Assembly: GCA_014155875.1 (NCBI GenBank)
Contig: JACEFZ010014597.1
Location: 72,001-136,000 of the forward strand
Source: Cepaea nemoralis
Lineage: Eukaryota; Mollusca; Gastropoda; Stylommatophora; Helicidae
Length of the DNA stretch: 64,000 bases
Reading direction: 5' to 3'
Within the stretch, counting starts at the first letter, position 1. The number at the start of each line of letters is the position of its first letter. Shown here one piece after another: positions 1 to 11,600 of the stretch. The position numbers were made by a program, and so were the translations under genes. The notes beneath the pieces are model-generated. The model saw only the letters and a list, made by a program, of their open reading frames with translations. It had not been told where the DNA came from and ran no database searches.

Positions 1-117
1 ATTCTAGAGGAAGGATTTTCTAGTTTTACCGTGCTCAGATTCTAGAGGAAGGATTTTCTACCGTGCTCAGATTCTAGAGGACGGATTTTCCAGTTCTACT
101 ATCCTCAGATTCTAGAG
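1..117. repeat. 38-bp minisatellite, left block
   Basis: Tandem units built on GATTCTAGAGGAAGG followed by ATTTTCTAGTTCTACTATC, about 38 bp each. The array starts at or before the window edge and is interrupted at 118 by a LINE 3' fragment. No coding signal. Confidence 0.9.
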
Positions 118-395
118 GAAGCCACTGGTATCATGAAGGCTAATAGACTGCAATGGCTGGGGCATATAGAAAGAATGGAAGATAATAGGGAAACAAAACT
201 CGCTTACTCTCAGGACATAAATGACCGTAGACCCCGAGGTAGACCAAGAAGACGGTGGAGAGATAATATACATACAGACCTACAAGCACTTGGAATCAGC
301 AACTGGCAAGAGAAGGTCAACCAGAGAGACGAATGGAGATGGTTTGTATCTGCAGCATAGAACCTCAATGGCTCGAAATGCTGAAGAAGAACTAT
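118..395 (+). pseudogene. 5'-truncated RTE-like LINE, C-terminal end
   Basis: An open frame at 133-360 encodes 75 residues with the C-terminal signature of RTE-like non-LTR retrotransposon polyproteins: LQWLGHIERM near the start, then RPRGRPRRRWRDN and a closing tryptophan-rich stretch (DEWRWF). Only the extreme 3' end of the element is present; the reverse transcriptase proper is missing. The fragment ends near a short ATC-type tail (ACTATCATCAG) and has minisatellite sequence on both sides, so it is a 5'-truncated insertion into the array. Family-level assignment rests on these motifs; the exact clade is not certain. Confidence 0.75.
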
Positions 396-712
396 CATCA
401 GATTCTAGAGGAAAGATTTTCTAGTTCTACTATCCTCAGATTCTAGAGGAAAGATTTTCTAGTTCTACTATCCTCAGATTCTAGAGGAAAGATTTTCTAG
501 TTCTACTATCCTCAGATTCTAGAGGAAGGATTTTCTAGTTCTACTATCCTCAGATTCTAGAGGAAGGATTTTCTAGTTCTACTATCCTCAGATTCTATAG
601 AAAGGATTTTCTAGTTCTACTATCCTCAGATTCTAGCTCTAGTTCTACTATCCTCAGATTCTAGAGGAAGGATTTTCTAGTTCTTCTATCCTCATATTCT
701 AGAGGAAGAACT
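396..712. repeat. 38-bp minisatellite, right block
   Basis: Continuation of the array at 1-117: about eight units of the same 38-bp consensus, with one short unit near 630-650. Confidence 0.9.
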
Positions 713-743
713 AACGCACTCACGCATCCACCCCCTCCCCACC

Positions 744-865
<122 letters not shown>

Positions 866-934
866 CCATTAAATCATTAAATTTAACCATTAAATTCCTG
901 GCAATGGGAAAAATATTTACTGAATATTATACCA

Positions 935-1085
935 ATAGCTGAGAAGGTTAACCCAGTCAACAAATGCCTGAAGGAAGTTGGATGTGTCGACCAAAAGGCG
1001 CAAATATTGTAGTTCGGCTATAAATAGGCACAAAGCAATTACGCCCAAAACAAACATTTCAGCTGAAGAAGAAGAAGGTATCAAT
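935..1085 (-). repeat. LINE-tail/SINE-like module, copy 1
   Basis: Diverged copy of a roughly 140-bp module that is also at 2078-2220, 9215-9345, 27357-27500 and 47925-48065. On the plus strand here it runs from GAGAAGGTTAACCCAGTC to a GAAGAAGAAG end. At 27357 the same module is the 3' end of a full LINE, so the solo copies are either heavily 5'-truncated LINE copies or a SINE that shares the LINE tail. Confidence 0.7.
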
Positions 1086-1137
1086 AGCTGTCTGAATCTG
1101 CTAATCCGAATGACAGAAAAATGCCCAGTCATTATTT

Positions 1138-1162
1138 GGGGGGGGGGGGGGGGGGGGGGGGG
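1138..1162. repeat. poly-G tract
   Basis: Run of 25 consecutive G residues; length is error-prone in any assembly. Confidence 0.95.
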
Positions 1163-1214
1163 AAGAGATAAAGAATGTTGAACCCTAGATTGCCACATAG
1201 ATAAAAAGTGCCAA

Positions 1215-2326
1215 TATGCTACCAAAGCGTAAACTAAGATGGCCCTATAGCTACAACACACATAAAATAGACATAAACTAAGATTCCCACAAAGCTACAA
1301 TACATACAAAAACCACACACTAAGATTGCCCTAAAGCTACAATACATATAAAATAGACATAAACTAAGATTTCCCTATAGCTACAATACATATAAAACAG
1401 ACATAAACTAAGATTCCCACACAGCTACAACACATATAAAGCAGACATAAACTGAGATTCCCATAAAGCTACAACACATATAAAACAAACATAAACTAAG
1501 ATGTGCCCAAAGCTACAATACATATAAAATAGACATAAACTAATAATTGTCCAAAGCTACAATGCATATAAAATAGAAAAACTAAGATGTGCCTAAAGCT
1601 AAAACATATATATATATATATATATAGTCATAAACTAAGATTCCCAGAAAGCTACAATACATACGAAATAGACATAAACTAAGATTTCCTTATAGCTACA
1701 ACACATATAAAATAGACATAAACTAAGATTTCCCTATAGCTACAACACATATAAAATAGACATAAACTAAGATTTCCCTATAGCTACAACATGCATAAAA
1801 TAGACATAAACTAAGATGTACCCAAAGCTGCTGCAACACATATAAAATAGACATAAACTTATATGTGCCCAAAGCTACAATACATATAAAATATAAAAAC
1901 TTAGATATTCCCAAAGCTACAACACATATAAAATAGACATAAACTACAATTCCCAGAAAGCTACAATACATATGAAATAGACATAAACTAAGATTTCCCT
2001 ACAGCTACAATACATATAGAATAGACATAAACTAAGATGTGCCCAAAGCTACAACACATATAAAACAGACATAAACCCGGGAAGGTTAACCCGGTCAACA
2101 AATGCCCACAGAAGTCGGATGTGTCGGCCTAACGGCGCAAGAACGCAGCTCTGCTGTAAACAGCACAACGCAATCACATTCGGAAAAAAACTCCGGATGA
2201 ACGCAGAAGAAGAAGAAACAGACATAAACTAACACAGCTACAATACAACCAAACATCCACACACTAAGAATCCCACAGAGCTACAACACATATAAAACAG
2301 ACATAAACTAAGATGTGCTCAAATCT
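1215..2326. repeat. 45-bp minisatellite, block 1
   Basis: Diverged tandem units of about 45 bp with the shared core ACATAAACTAAGATTCCCAC followed by AGCTACAATACATATAAAA. Interrupted at 2078-2220 by a LINE-tail module and ended at 2327 by an RTE insertion. The same array resumes at 5710, 6756 and 8370, so it was originally one block of more than 2 kb in the last visible CNOT10 intron. Confidence 0.93.
2078..2220 (-). repeat. LINE-tail/SINE-like module, copy 2
   Basis: Close match to the LINE 3' end at 27357-27500: GGTTAACCCGGTCAACAAAT, then CGGATGTGTCGGCCTAACGG, ending in GAAGAAGAAG. It is inserted inside the 45-bp minisatellite. Confidence 0.8.
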
Positions 2327-5300
2327 ACAATACATTCATTCATTCAGTAGCATGTCCTTTGCAGAACCTCGCTCCCATAACAACCTTCCGGAAAACTTCC
2401 CGATCACAAGCAAGATGTCCCGCGTCTGATACACCCATCTGGAGATCATCCGCCACATCCTGCACCCATCTTCTCTTTGGCCTTCCTCTTCCTCTCTTCC
2501 CAGGCATATACCCTTCCATTATTGTTCTCTCCAAACTGTCGTGACGTTTCAAGTGACCAAAATACTTCAATTTTCTTTGTTTTATCGTCTTTAATAGCTA
2601 TCCCTCCTCAATATTCAACTCTTGAAGTATGGATGCATTTGTTCTCTTCTTTTCCCAAGATATTCTTAGAACTCGTCTATAACATTTATATTCAAAGGCA
2701 TGTATGCGCTGTTCAGCTTGTTTAGTAAGTGTCCATGTCTCACAGGCGTATGTTGCAATGGGAAAGATGCATGCTCTTAAAAATCTAATTTTTGTAGTTC
2801 TGTCTGTCCCACACCATAATTTATTCATCTGTTTTAGTCTTTGAAGAGCAATGGATAGTCGCCGTTTAATTTCTTTCATTGTGTCACCATTATTCGTAAT
2901 CAATGACCCAAGATATTCAAAATTTTCCACCACCTCCAATTTTCTCCCATTAATGTATATTTCTTTCTCCATAGTAGTTTTATCTGTATGCATTATCTTA
3001 GTTTTTGCTATGTTAAGATATAAGTTGTGATTTTCACTATTCAATTGCGTTGAGGCTATTAGGTTTTCTATGCCATTCTGTGTTGTGGATAGTAATACTG
3101 TATCATCAGCATATCGAATCTCTGGTATGTCATGACCGCCGATATTTAGGGCATCATATGGCTCCCTGTTTATATCATCTCTTACATTTCTCATTATATT
3201 TTCGGCATACAGGTTAAACAAATAGGGTGACAGCACGCAGCCCTGACGGACTCCTTGCTTGATGTCAAACCAATCTGATGTCTCGCCATCTATTCTAACT
3301 GCTGCTTGTTGGTCTAGATATAGCATTTTTATGAGATGTACTACATGTGAAGGAAAGCCCATATTCCTCATGATTTCCCAAAGTTTCTGATGCTGTACAC
3401 AGTCAAATGCCTTTGAATAATCCACAAAACATGAGAATAGGTTTACATTAAATTCTCTGCACTTCTCTATTATTAAACGCATGTTGAATATGTGATCTCT
3501 TGTTCCTCTTCCTTGTCTAAATCCAGCTTGAACTACGTTAATCTCTTCTTCCATTTTCTTACTAAGTCTTCGCATTATGACTTTTAGTAGAATTTTACTT
3601 GCATGACTTATCAGGGCAACAGTTCTATAGTTGGTGCATAATTTCAGGTTGCCCTTTTTTGGTATTGGAATGAAGATAGTTCTCTTCCAATCTTTTGGCC
3701 ATATACCATATTTCCAAATCTTTGTACATAATGCATGATATATGTGTATGCTTTCTTCTCCTCCTGCTTTAATTAGTTCAGCTGGTATCTCATCACATCC
3801 AGGTGATTTACCATTCTTCAGGTTCCTTATAGCCCAAGCAATTTCATCTAATGAGGGTTCAGGTTCTGTCTCTGCTGTCATTGGCTCATGTATCTCATTC
3901 ATATCCTCACTGTCACTCATATCATACATTCCACTGCAGTACTCCTGCCATCTTTCTAGAATTTGTCTAGATTCTGTTAAGGTATTTCCCATCTTGTCAC
4001 AGATAACATTCAATTGAGGTTGAACATTTCTTGTCAATAACTTCATTTCCTTGAACATTTCATAATCTCTTCCAGCCTTATGATATTGCTCTATTCTGGT
4101 ACAGCAATCTTGTATATATTGATTTTTGTCCTTTCTTGTGTTCTTTCTTATTTCTCGAGTTAAAGATTTATACTTCATCCTGCTATCGGATTTATCTCCT
4201 TTCTGTTTCAGCTCCCTTCGTTGTTTTATTAATTCTAACGTGTCTGATGTAATCCATGGCTTAAGTTGCTTTTTCTTGGTCGGAATGAAATCTTTGGCTG
4301 CAGTTATCAAGATATCTCTAGCTTGTACTGCCAGTTCATCAGGTGTCATTTCTTCTTGTACAGACATCAAGACCCCAAAGCGATTCCTAACTTCTATGTT
4401 GTATGCGTCCGGTATTTTTGTGAGATCAAAACGAAGTGGCCTTGGTCCTCGGGTAAGCTTTTTGAGTTTTAATTTCAGATCTGCTTCTAATAACTGATGA
4501 TCTGTATCACAGTCTGCACTTCGTAGGGTTTTTGCAGATGTTATGCTTGATCTCCATCTTCTTTGTATTAAAATATAATCTATCTGATTTTTGGTAAAAC
4601 TGTCTGGAGACTTCCATGTGAAGAGTCTTCTTGGATGTTGTTTAAAAAGTGTGTTGGCTATCGTTAACTCATTTTCTGTGCAAAATTCAATTAATTTGTC
4701 ACCTGCATCATTTCTATTTCCTAATCCAAATTTTCCTAAAACGTGTCTCTCATTTTCAGCTCTTCCTGCACCTACTTTAGCATTAAAATCTCCCATTATT
4801 ATTGCTATATCATTATGACCAATCTTATTTAATGTGTCTTGTAGTGTGTTGTAAAAATCTTCAATTTCGTCCTCCTCTGCTGTTGAAGTAGGTGCATATA
4901 TCTGTATGAGAGTTGTGTTTTTTGGACGGCCTTTAAGTCTAATAGTGAGGATTCTATCACTAACTGGATTATATCCCATTAAAGCTTTTGCAGTTGTCTT
5001 ATCTAAACAAAATGCCACTCCACTCTGGCCTCCGACATCTCTACCAGAATAAATGAAAATACTTCCATTTTCAGTTGTAAAATGTCCCTTGCCGCTCCAG
5101 CAATGTTCACTAATTCCTAAAATGTGAATGTTTAACCTCTCAATCTCATCACACACTACTTTAAGCTTTCCCTCATACAAACTTCTCACATTCCACGTTG
5201 CCATTCTCACTCTGTTTCTTAGTCTGACACAGGGGATTTCCTTGGTAACACAGTCAGGATTAACTCCGTCATCACGATTACTAGTACTGGTCCCTGCGTC

Positions 5301-5718
5301 ACACTCTTCCCCAGTGTTATCTGATCTGCCTGGCCTGGGGGTCTCGCCACCAGATCTCTTTCTTATTATGTTTTCTTTCATGGTTGTTATGGTTTCTTGG
5401 CAAGTTTTGCAGAAGGTAGTTTGCCGTTGCTTTCCTTCTGGGCAGTGACTGTACTAGTCGGTGGCCATAGCCATTGTCTCTACTGATGAGATCATCTGCC
5501 TATCGCCGCAGAGTGCAAGACCATAACCAACAACAATCTGTCGGCTGCTCTCACACTCCATCCACCACCTGCTTCCATGGCTTCACGTAACCCTGATCGG
5601 GGGGCTAAACGGGTACTCCACCTTGCCCAAGGGTGTCCCGTAGACTAACGGAGGAAAGGAGGCGTCTTACATCTCCTTTGATAGGGGATACCCCTACCCC
5701 GCTAACCGGACAATACAT
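2327..5718 (-). mobile_element. Near full-length RTE/BovB-type LINE with TSD
   Basis: Non-LTR retrotransposon in antisense orientation; the body is about 3.37 kb (2336-5709). Candidate target-site duplication ACAATACAT at 2327-2335 and 5710-5718, which is also the host minisatellite sequence. The 3' end is a short (TGAA)n tail on the minus strand, as is typical of RTE elements, with almost no 3' UTR because the ORF stop lies inside the tail. The 5' UTR-like leader runs from 5382 to 5709. Two truncated sister copies lie at 7613-8369 and 49061-49956. Confidence 0.9.
2340..5381 (-). pseudogene. RTE LINE endonuclease/reverse transcriptase ORF, one premature stop
   Basis: A frame of 927 codons (5381-2598) is followed, after a single TAG at 2598-2600, by a further 85 codons in the same frame to a TGA at 2340-2342, so the ancestral protein was about 1,013 residues, the usual RTE size. 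An N-terminal APE-type endonuclease starts at the RMATWNVRSLYEG motif (about residue 60), with GISEHCW and GDFNAKVG further on. The reverse transcriptase follows: QAGFRQGRGTRDH, DYSKAFDCVQH, RQGCVLSPYLFNLY and the catalytic YADD box. The C-terminal part carries YLGSLIT, KYFGHLKRHDSLE and KRGRGRPKRRW. The sister copy at 7613 reads TGG (Trp) at the stop site, so the TAG is a one-base nonsense change. The reference start ATG is the longest-frame choice; the true start could lie slightly downstream. Confidence 0.92.
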
Positions 5719-5820
5719 ATAAAACAGAAATAAACTAAGATTCCCACGGAGCTACAATACATATAAAACAGACATAAACTAAGATTCCCACAGAGCTACA
5801 ATACATATAAAACAGAAAGA
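5719..5820. repeat. 45-bp minisatellite, block 2
   Basis: Two to three units of the array seen at 1215-2326, directly behind the RTE 5' end. Confidence 0.9.
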
Positions 5821-6085
5821 ACGAACGAACGAACAAACAAACAAACTTTATTTTAAAAAGGGTAACAAATTGGGCACGCAGGCCCATCTTACATTAGGCC
5901 CATTCGATCACTCATCTTTCATTCGTCAAATGTGCATGTTACATTTACACAGGGAAAAAAAACTTTGTCAAATGGATTTTGTAAGCATAAACAACGCATA
6001 TTACGCATGGTACATTCACATGCGGAAAAAAAAAAACCTTGTCAAATGAAAGTTGTAAACATAAACAGTGCATATTGCAATGTTG
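5821..6085. repeat. Dispersed repeat E, leading module
   Basis: Starts with GAACGAACGAAC-type tetranucleotides, then CTTTATTTTAAAAAGGGTAA, AACAAATTGGGCACGCAGGC and ATCACTCATCTTTC. The same module heads both copies of the tandem duplication at 43721 and 45659, and a fragment lies at 34420-34490. It contains an internal duplication (5935-5990 and 6010-6075). Class unknown. Confidence 0.75.
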
Positions 6086-6755
6086 TGAGACACATCCCCC
6101 ATCCACCCTCACACCCCGCAGCCACCCACACATCCCTCAGCCACCCACACATCCACCACCCACCCACACATACCTCCACGCACTCACGCAAACATACATG
6201 CTGCCACCCACCCACTGATCCCCCACCCACACACATTTCCCCACCCACACATACATCCCCCACCCATCCCATAACCGACACGCACACACCCACCCACATA
6301 TTCTCCACCACCCACCCACACAACCGCAACAACCCAGCAAAACGCACATCACAAAACCACACACATATACCCCCATCAATCCACACATCCCACACCTATC
6401 CACACATATATCCCGCACCCTCAAAATTTTCCCCACCCACCCACACACACATCAGCCAACCTCACCCACCCAATATCTGCCACCTCTCAACTACACATCC
6501 CCCACCTATACACACATCCCCACCTGCCCACACATATCCCCCATCCATAAACACCCAAATAACACACACCTCCCACCCACAAACACCCCACCCACACACA
6601 TCCGCCGCTCACAAACATCTTCCAACAAACACACACATCCCCCAACCATACACTCATCTCTCACACACATCCACCCACTCACGTACTCATCCATCAACCA
6701 CTCACACCCACACATTATCCATACACATATACCATCAACCACTCACACTCACCCA
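6086..6755. repeat. CA-rich degenerate tandem block of repeat E
   Basis: Irregular CACCCACACATCCC-type units, almost free of G on the plus strand. The same block follows the same leading module at 43910 and 45850. Open frames on both strands are low-complexity artefacts. Confidence 0.85.
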
Positions 6756-7612
6756 GACATAAACTAAGATTCCCACAGAGCTACAATACATATAAAACAG
6801 AAATAAACTAAGAATCCCACAGAGCTACAACACATATAAAACAGACATAAACTAAAATGCGCCTAAAACTACAATACATATAAAACATACATAAACTAAG
6901 ATTCCCAAGGAGCTACAATATATATAAAACACTAAGATTCCCACTGAGCTACAATACATATAAAATAGACATAAACTAAGATTCCCACAGAGCTACAATA
7001 CATATAAAGCAGACATAAACTGAGATGTGCCCAAAACTATAATACATATAAAATAGACATAAACTAAGATTCCCACAGAGCTACAATACATATAAAGCAG
7101 ACATAAACTGAGATGTGCCCAAAACTATAATACATATAAAATAGACATAAACTAAGATTCCCACAGAGCTACAATACATATAAAGCAGACATAAACTGAG
7201 ATGTGCCCAAAACTATAATACATATAAAATAGACATAAACTAAGATTCCCACAGAGCTACAATACATATAAAACAGACATAAACTAAGATTCCCACAGAG
7301 CTACAATACATATAAAGCAGACATAAACTGAGATGTGCCCAAAACTATAATACATATAAAATAGACATAAACTAAGATTCCCACAGAGCTACAATACATA
7401 TAAAACAGACATAAACTAAGATTCCCACAGAGCTACAATACATATAAAACAGACATAAACTAAGATGTGCCTAAAGCTACAATACGTATAAAATAGACAT
7501 AAACAAAGATTTCCCTATAGCTACAATACATATAACACAAACATAAACTAAGATTTCTCTACAGCTACAATACATATAAAACAGACATAAACTAAGATTC
7601 CCACAATGCTAC
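6756..7612. repeat. 45-bp minisatellite, block 3
   Basis: About 18 units. A higher-order pattern is visible: AGATTCCCACAGAG and AGATGTGCCCAAAA units alternate several times between 6980 and 7370. Confidence 0.93.
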
Positions 7613-8369
7613 ATTCATTCATTCATTCAGTAGCATGTCCTTTGCAGAACCTCGCTCCCATAACAACCTTCTGGAAAACCTCTTGATCATAAGCAAGATG
7701 TCCCGCGTCCGATACACCCATCTGGAGATCATCCGCCACATCCTGCACCCATCTTCTCTTTGGCCTTCCTCTTCCTCTCTTCCTAGGCATATACCCTTCC
7801 TTTATTGTTCTCTCCAAACTTTCGTGATGATTCAAGTGACCAAAATATTTTAGTTTTTTTTTGTTTTCTTGACTTTAATAGCCAACCTTCTTCAATATTC
7901 AATTCTTGAAGTATGGATGCATTTGTTCTTTTCTTTACCCAAGATATTCTTAGAACTCGTCTATAACATTTATATTCAAAGGCATTTATGCACTGTTCAG
8001 CTTGTTTAATAAGTGTCCATGTCTCACAGGCGTATGTTGCAATGGGAAAGATGGATGCTCTTAAAAATCTAAGTTTTGTAGTTCTGTCTGTCCCACTCCA
8101 TAATTTATTCAGTTGTTTTAGTCTTTGAAGAGCAATTGATTGTCGCTATTTAATTTCTTTCATTGTGTCACCGTTGTTGGTAATCATTGACCCAAGATAA
8201 TTAAAAATTTTCCACCACCTCCAATTTTTCCCCATTAACATATATTTCTTTCTCCATAGTAGTTTTATCTGTATGCATTATCTTTGTTTTTGCTATGTTA
8301 AGATATAAGTTGTGATTTTCACTATGCAATTGGGTTGAGGTTATTAGATTTTCTATGCCATTATGTTGG
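7613..8369 (-). mobile_element. 5'-truncated RTE LINE copy 2
   Basis: Same family as 2327-5718, covering only the last ~750 bp. It starts at the ATTCATTCATTCATTCAG tail and contains the KRGRGRPKRRW C-terminus (7623-7835). An expanded T-run at 7854-7868 shifts the frame, so it is non-coding. It sits in the same 45-bp minisatellite as copy 1. Confidence 0.9.
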
Positions 8370-8485
8370 ATAGCTACAACACATATAAAGTAGACATAAT
8401 CTAAGATGTGCCCAAAGCCACAATACGTATAAAATAGACATAAACTAAGATTTTCCCATAGCTACAACACATACAGAAAGCCATA
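8370..8485. repeat. 45-bp minisatellite, block 4
   Basis: Two to three diverged units ending about 60 bp before the exon 10 donor of CNOT10. Confidence 0.85.
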
Positions 8486-8547
8486 AAACAAACCACCCCA
8501 GCCACCATCTTAAACTTTTACAAAACTTTGTGTACAGAAGAACTCAC

Positions 8548-8682
8548 CCGGACTCTGATTGCTCGTCCTGGGGCGGCGGCCTGACATCTAGAGGGTCCAC
8601 AGGTAACAGCGCAAGAGCATTTTTCAAACAAAAGGAAGCAAACCCCAAACTCAAGGTCGGAAACCCACCGCCAGACGATGCC
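8548..8682 (-). CDS. CNOT10: CNOT10 coding exon 10
   Basis: Acceptor ..TCTAACAG before 8682 and donor GTGAGT from 8547. It completes the leucine codon split with exon 9 (phase 2), then reads ASSGGGFPTLSLGFASF and CLKNALALLPVDPLDV, the counterpart of the conserved ...MEFAAICLRNALLLLP... helix of CNOT10. It ends in an acidic, probably disordered stretch (PPPQDEQSESG). The next exon is not in the window: 1-8547 holds only repeats that I can account for. Confidence 0.88.
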
Positions 8683-11600
8683 CTGTTAGATTCAAAGGTA
8701 AACACACCAAAAATGACTTTAAACTTGTCAGACATTTTACAACATAAGTTTTAAAAAAAGTCAAGGCAAGGACCCTTTTGCATTTTATTTTAGATATATG
8801 GTGTTGGTCCCAAACTTTTATAGACCAATTGTTCTACTTCTACTTCATCTTCTTCTTGTGCTTATTCTACTTCTTGTTCCTTGTGTTTTATTTCTTCATC
8901 TTCTTGTTCTGCTTAATTCTATCCATCATCTCATCTCAAATTGTCCCTCTTGTACCTTGCGGTGTCGAGGTGAAGCATAAACAGCAGCAGAGTGCCCGTT
9001 TATAGTCTAGTCTAGTCTTTCCTCTCGTGCCTAAGGCGGTGCATAGGGCAGAAGTTGTGGCTCTCCATGTTTTATGATGGCCATCTTCATATATACAGAT
9101 TTTCATGGTTTTTATTCTGCTTCTTTTTCTTTTTATTCTACTTCTTCAGCTTGTGCTTATTCTACTTCTTGTACTCTTTGTTCTACTTCTTCATCTTCTT
9201 CATGTTCTGCTTATTCTTCTTCTTCTGCAATCATCCGGAGTGTTTTTTCAGATGTAATTGCGGTATGTCTATTAGGCACCCTTTGGCCGAAACCCTTAGG
9301 ACAGGATATCCGACTTTAGAGTGCATTTTTGACAGGTTAGCATTCCTGGGGGACTCTCACTTTTGTGGTGCCATCCACATCCCAACTGGTCAAGTTAGAA
9401 CGGGCGAAGACTTCATGATCAGCCTCAAGGGAAGGCAGGGACAGTCCATGGCATTTTCCATCATCCATGCGGCTTCCATATTTGCAGAGCTGACACATAG
9501 CTCTTTGGTGCTGGGCTCACTGAGGGAATCGTCACGTCCTGCTTATGGCTGCTTTAATTCCTCACTTCAATGTATTGGGCCTTTCATTCGTTACATGCCG
9601 CTCCCCGCGTAAACCAGGGATGGTCAGATTGCAGACGGTATTCACCCAGTGAGCTTTCGTTTCGGACATGTGCTTAATCACTGTGCCTGGAAAACAAAAT
9701 AGTTAGAACTGTTCCGGGCACAACAGACATTCGGAAAACTAGCTAGTTAGAGCTGTTCCGGACACGAAGTTCATTCAGAAGACTAGATAGTCATAGCTGT
9801 TCCAAGCACAGCGGACAATCTTAAAACTAACTAGTCAGAGCTGTTCCGTTACATTTGGAAGACTAGTTAGTCAGAGCTGTTCCCATCGACATTTGATAGG
9901 GCAGACATTTGAAAGATGCGTCCCTGGCACGTAAGGCCATGCGATCAGCACAAAGTTATCCAGAGTCACCAGTGGGAACACCACGCCCCGCGAAGGGCAA
10001 TGACGATTGGTTTCGAACTAATAAAAGCGCTCTTTCCTCAAGGGTCGGAGCTTGGTAAATTGTCACAGTTATCCAAGTAGAATCGTGTCATCTAAGAATC
10101 CTCGACTGATTTAATGAGCCATTCGCAGTTTCACCGTGAGACAGTATGAACTTAGACATGCATGGCTTAATCTTTGAGACAAGCATATGACTACTGGTAG
10201 GATCAACCAGATATCTATCGGACAGACGGACTATTCATGCATACGCAGGCCAAGAGTAGCATCGCTAAAGTGCGCCCTCCCGATACCTGGTGATACATGC
10301 AAAACCACTGGACGCCTACCGACGAGTTTCTAAGCGACGCCGGCAGGACTGACCGAAAAGCTATACCAGCTTACTGACTGAAGGCCCATTACTCATCGAG
10401 AGAGAGTGGGCGCTTATCGAGACTTTGTCGAACGATCTTACAAAATTGTTCTTTTGCCCGCTCAGACCACGACTCTAGCTTCATGATGCAGTTACATTCT
10501 CGAAATGCCTGCCTCGCTAACTTGCACTGGCTTGGAAGATCCCAATTTGGTGCACCTCACACAACAATTTGAGACAACAGACGCTTGATGCTGGATTTCT
10601 GCTTATTCTTCTTCTTTAACTTCTCCTTGTTCTGCTTATTCTACTTCTTCTTTAACTTCTCCTTGTTCTGCTTATTCTACTTCTTCTTTAACTTCTCCTT
10701 GTTCTGCTTATTCTACTTCTTCTTTAACTTCTCCTTGTTCTGCTTATTCTACTTCTTCTTTAACTTCTCCTTGTTCTGCTTATTCTACTTCTTCTTTAAC
10801 TTCTCCTTGTTCTGCTTATTCTACTTCTTCTTTAATTTCTCCTTGTTCTGCTTATTCTACTTCTTCTTTAACTTCTCCTTGTTCTGCTTATTCTACTTCT
10901 TCTTTAACTTCTCCTTGTTCTGCTTATTCTACTTCTTCTTTAACTTCTCCTTGTTCTGCTTATTCTACTTCTTCTTAACTTCTCCTTGTTCTGCTTATTC
11001 TACTTCTTCTTTAACTTCTCCTTGTTCTGCTTATTCTACTTCTTCTTTAACTTCTCCTTGTTCTGCTTATTCTACTTCTTCTTTAACTTCTCCTTGTTCT
11101 GCTTATTCTACTTCTTCTTTAACTTCTCCTTGTTCTGCTTATTCTACTTCTTCTTTAACTTCTCCTTGTTCTGCTTATTCTACTTCTTCTTTAACTTCTC
11201 CTTGTTCTGCTTATTCTACTTCTTCTTTAACTTCTCCTTGTTCTGCTTATTCTACTTCTTCTTTAACTTCTCCTTGTTCTGCTTATTCTACTTCTTCTTT
11301 AACTTCTCCTTGTTCTGCTTATTCTACTTCTTCTTTAATTTCTCCTTGTTCTGCTTATTCTACTTCTTCTTTAATTTCTCCTTGTTCTGCTTATTCTACT
11401 TCTTCTTTAATTTCTCCTTGTTCTGCTTATTCTACTTCTTGTTCTTTTTGTTCTACTTATTTTTTTTTTTTGGTTCTGCTTATTCTACTTCTTCTTGCTG
11501 CTTTGTTTCTTCTTCATCTTGTTCTATTTTCTTTCATTCTACTTCTTCTTCATCTTGTTGCTTTCTTCTTTCTCTTGTGCGTGGCATCCTGATTGCTGTG

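Noticed and set aside
917..1261. 114-codon frame on the minus strand
   Set aside because: Spans a SINE-like module and poly-G (giving poly-Pro); no domain.
5932..6762. 276-codon frame rich in His/Pro/Thr
   Set aside because: Arises from the G-poor CA tandem block; no domain, no splice context, repeated with indels in the other copies.
9883..10213. Functional 18S rRNA gene
   Set aside because: Only the first ~330 nt, with a conserved internal block missing and no continuation into the rest of the gene.
10585..11592. 335-codon Phe/Leu/Ser-rich frame resembling a membrane protein
   Set aside because: Pure translation of the 36-bp repeat; open because 36 is divisible by three.
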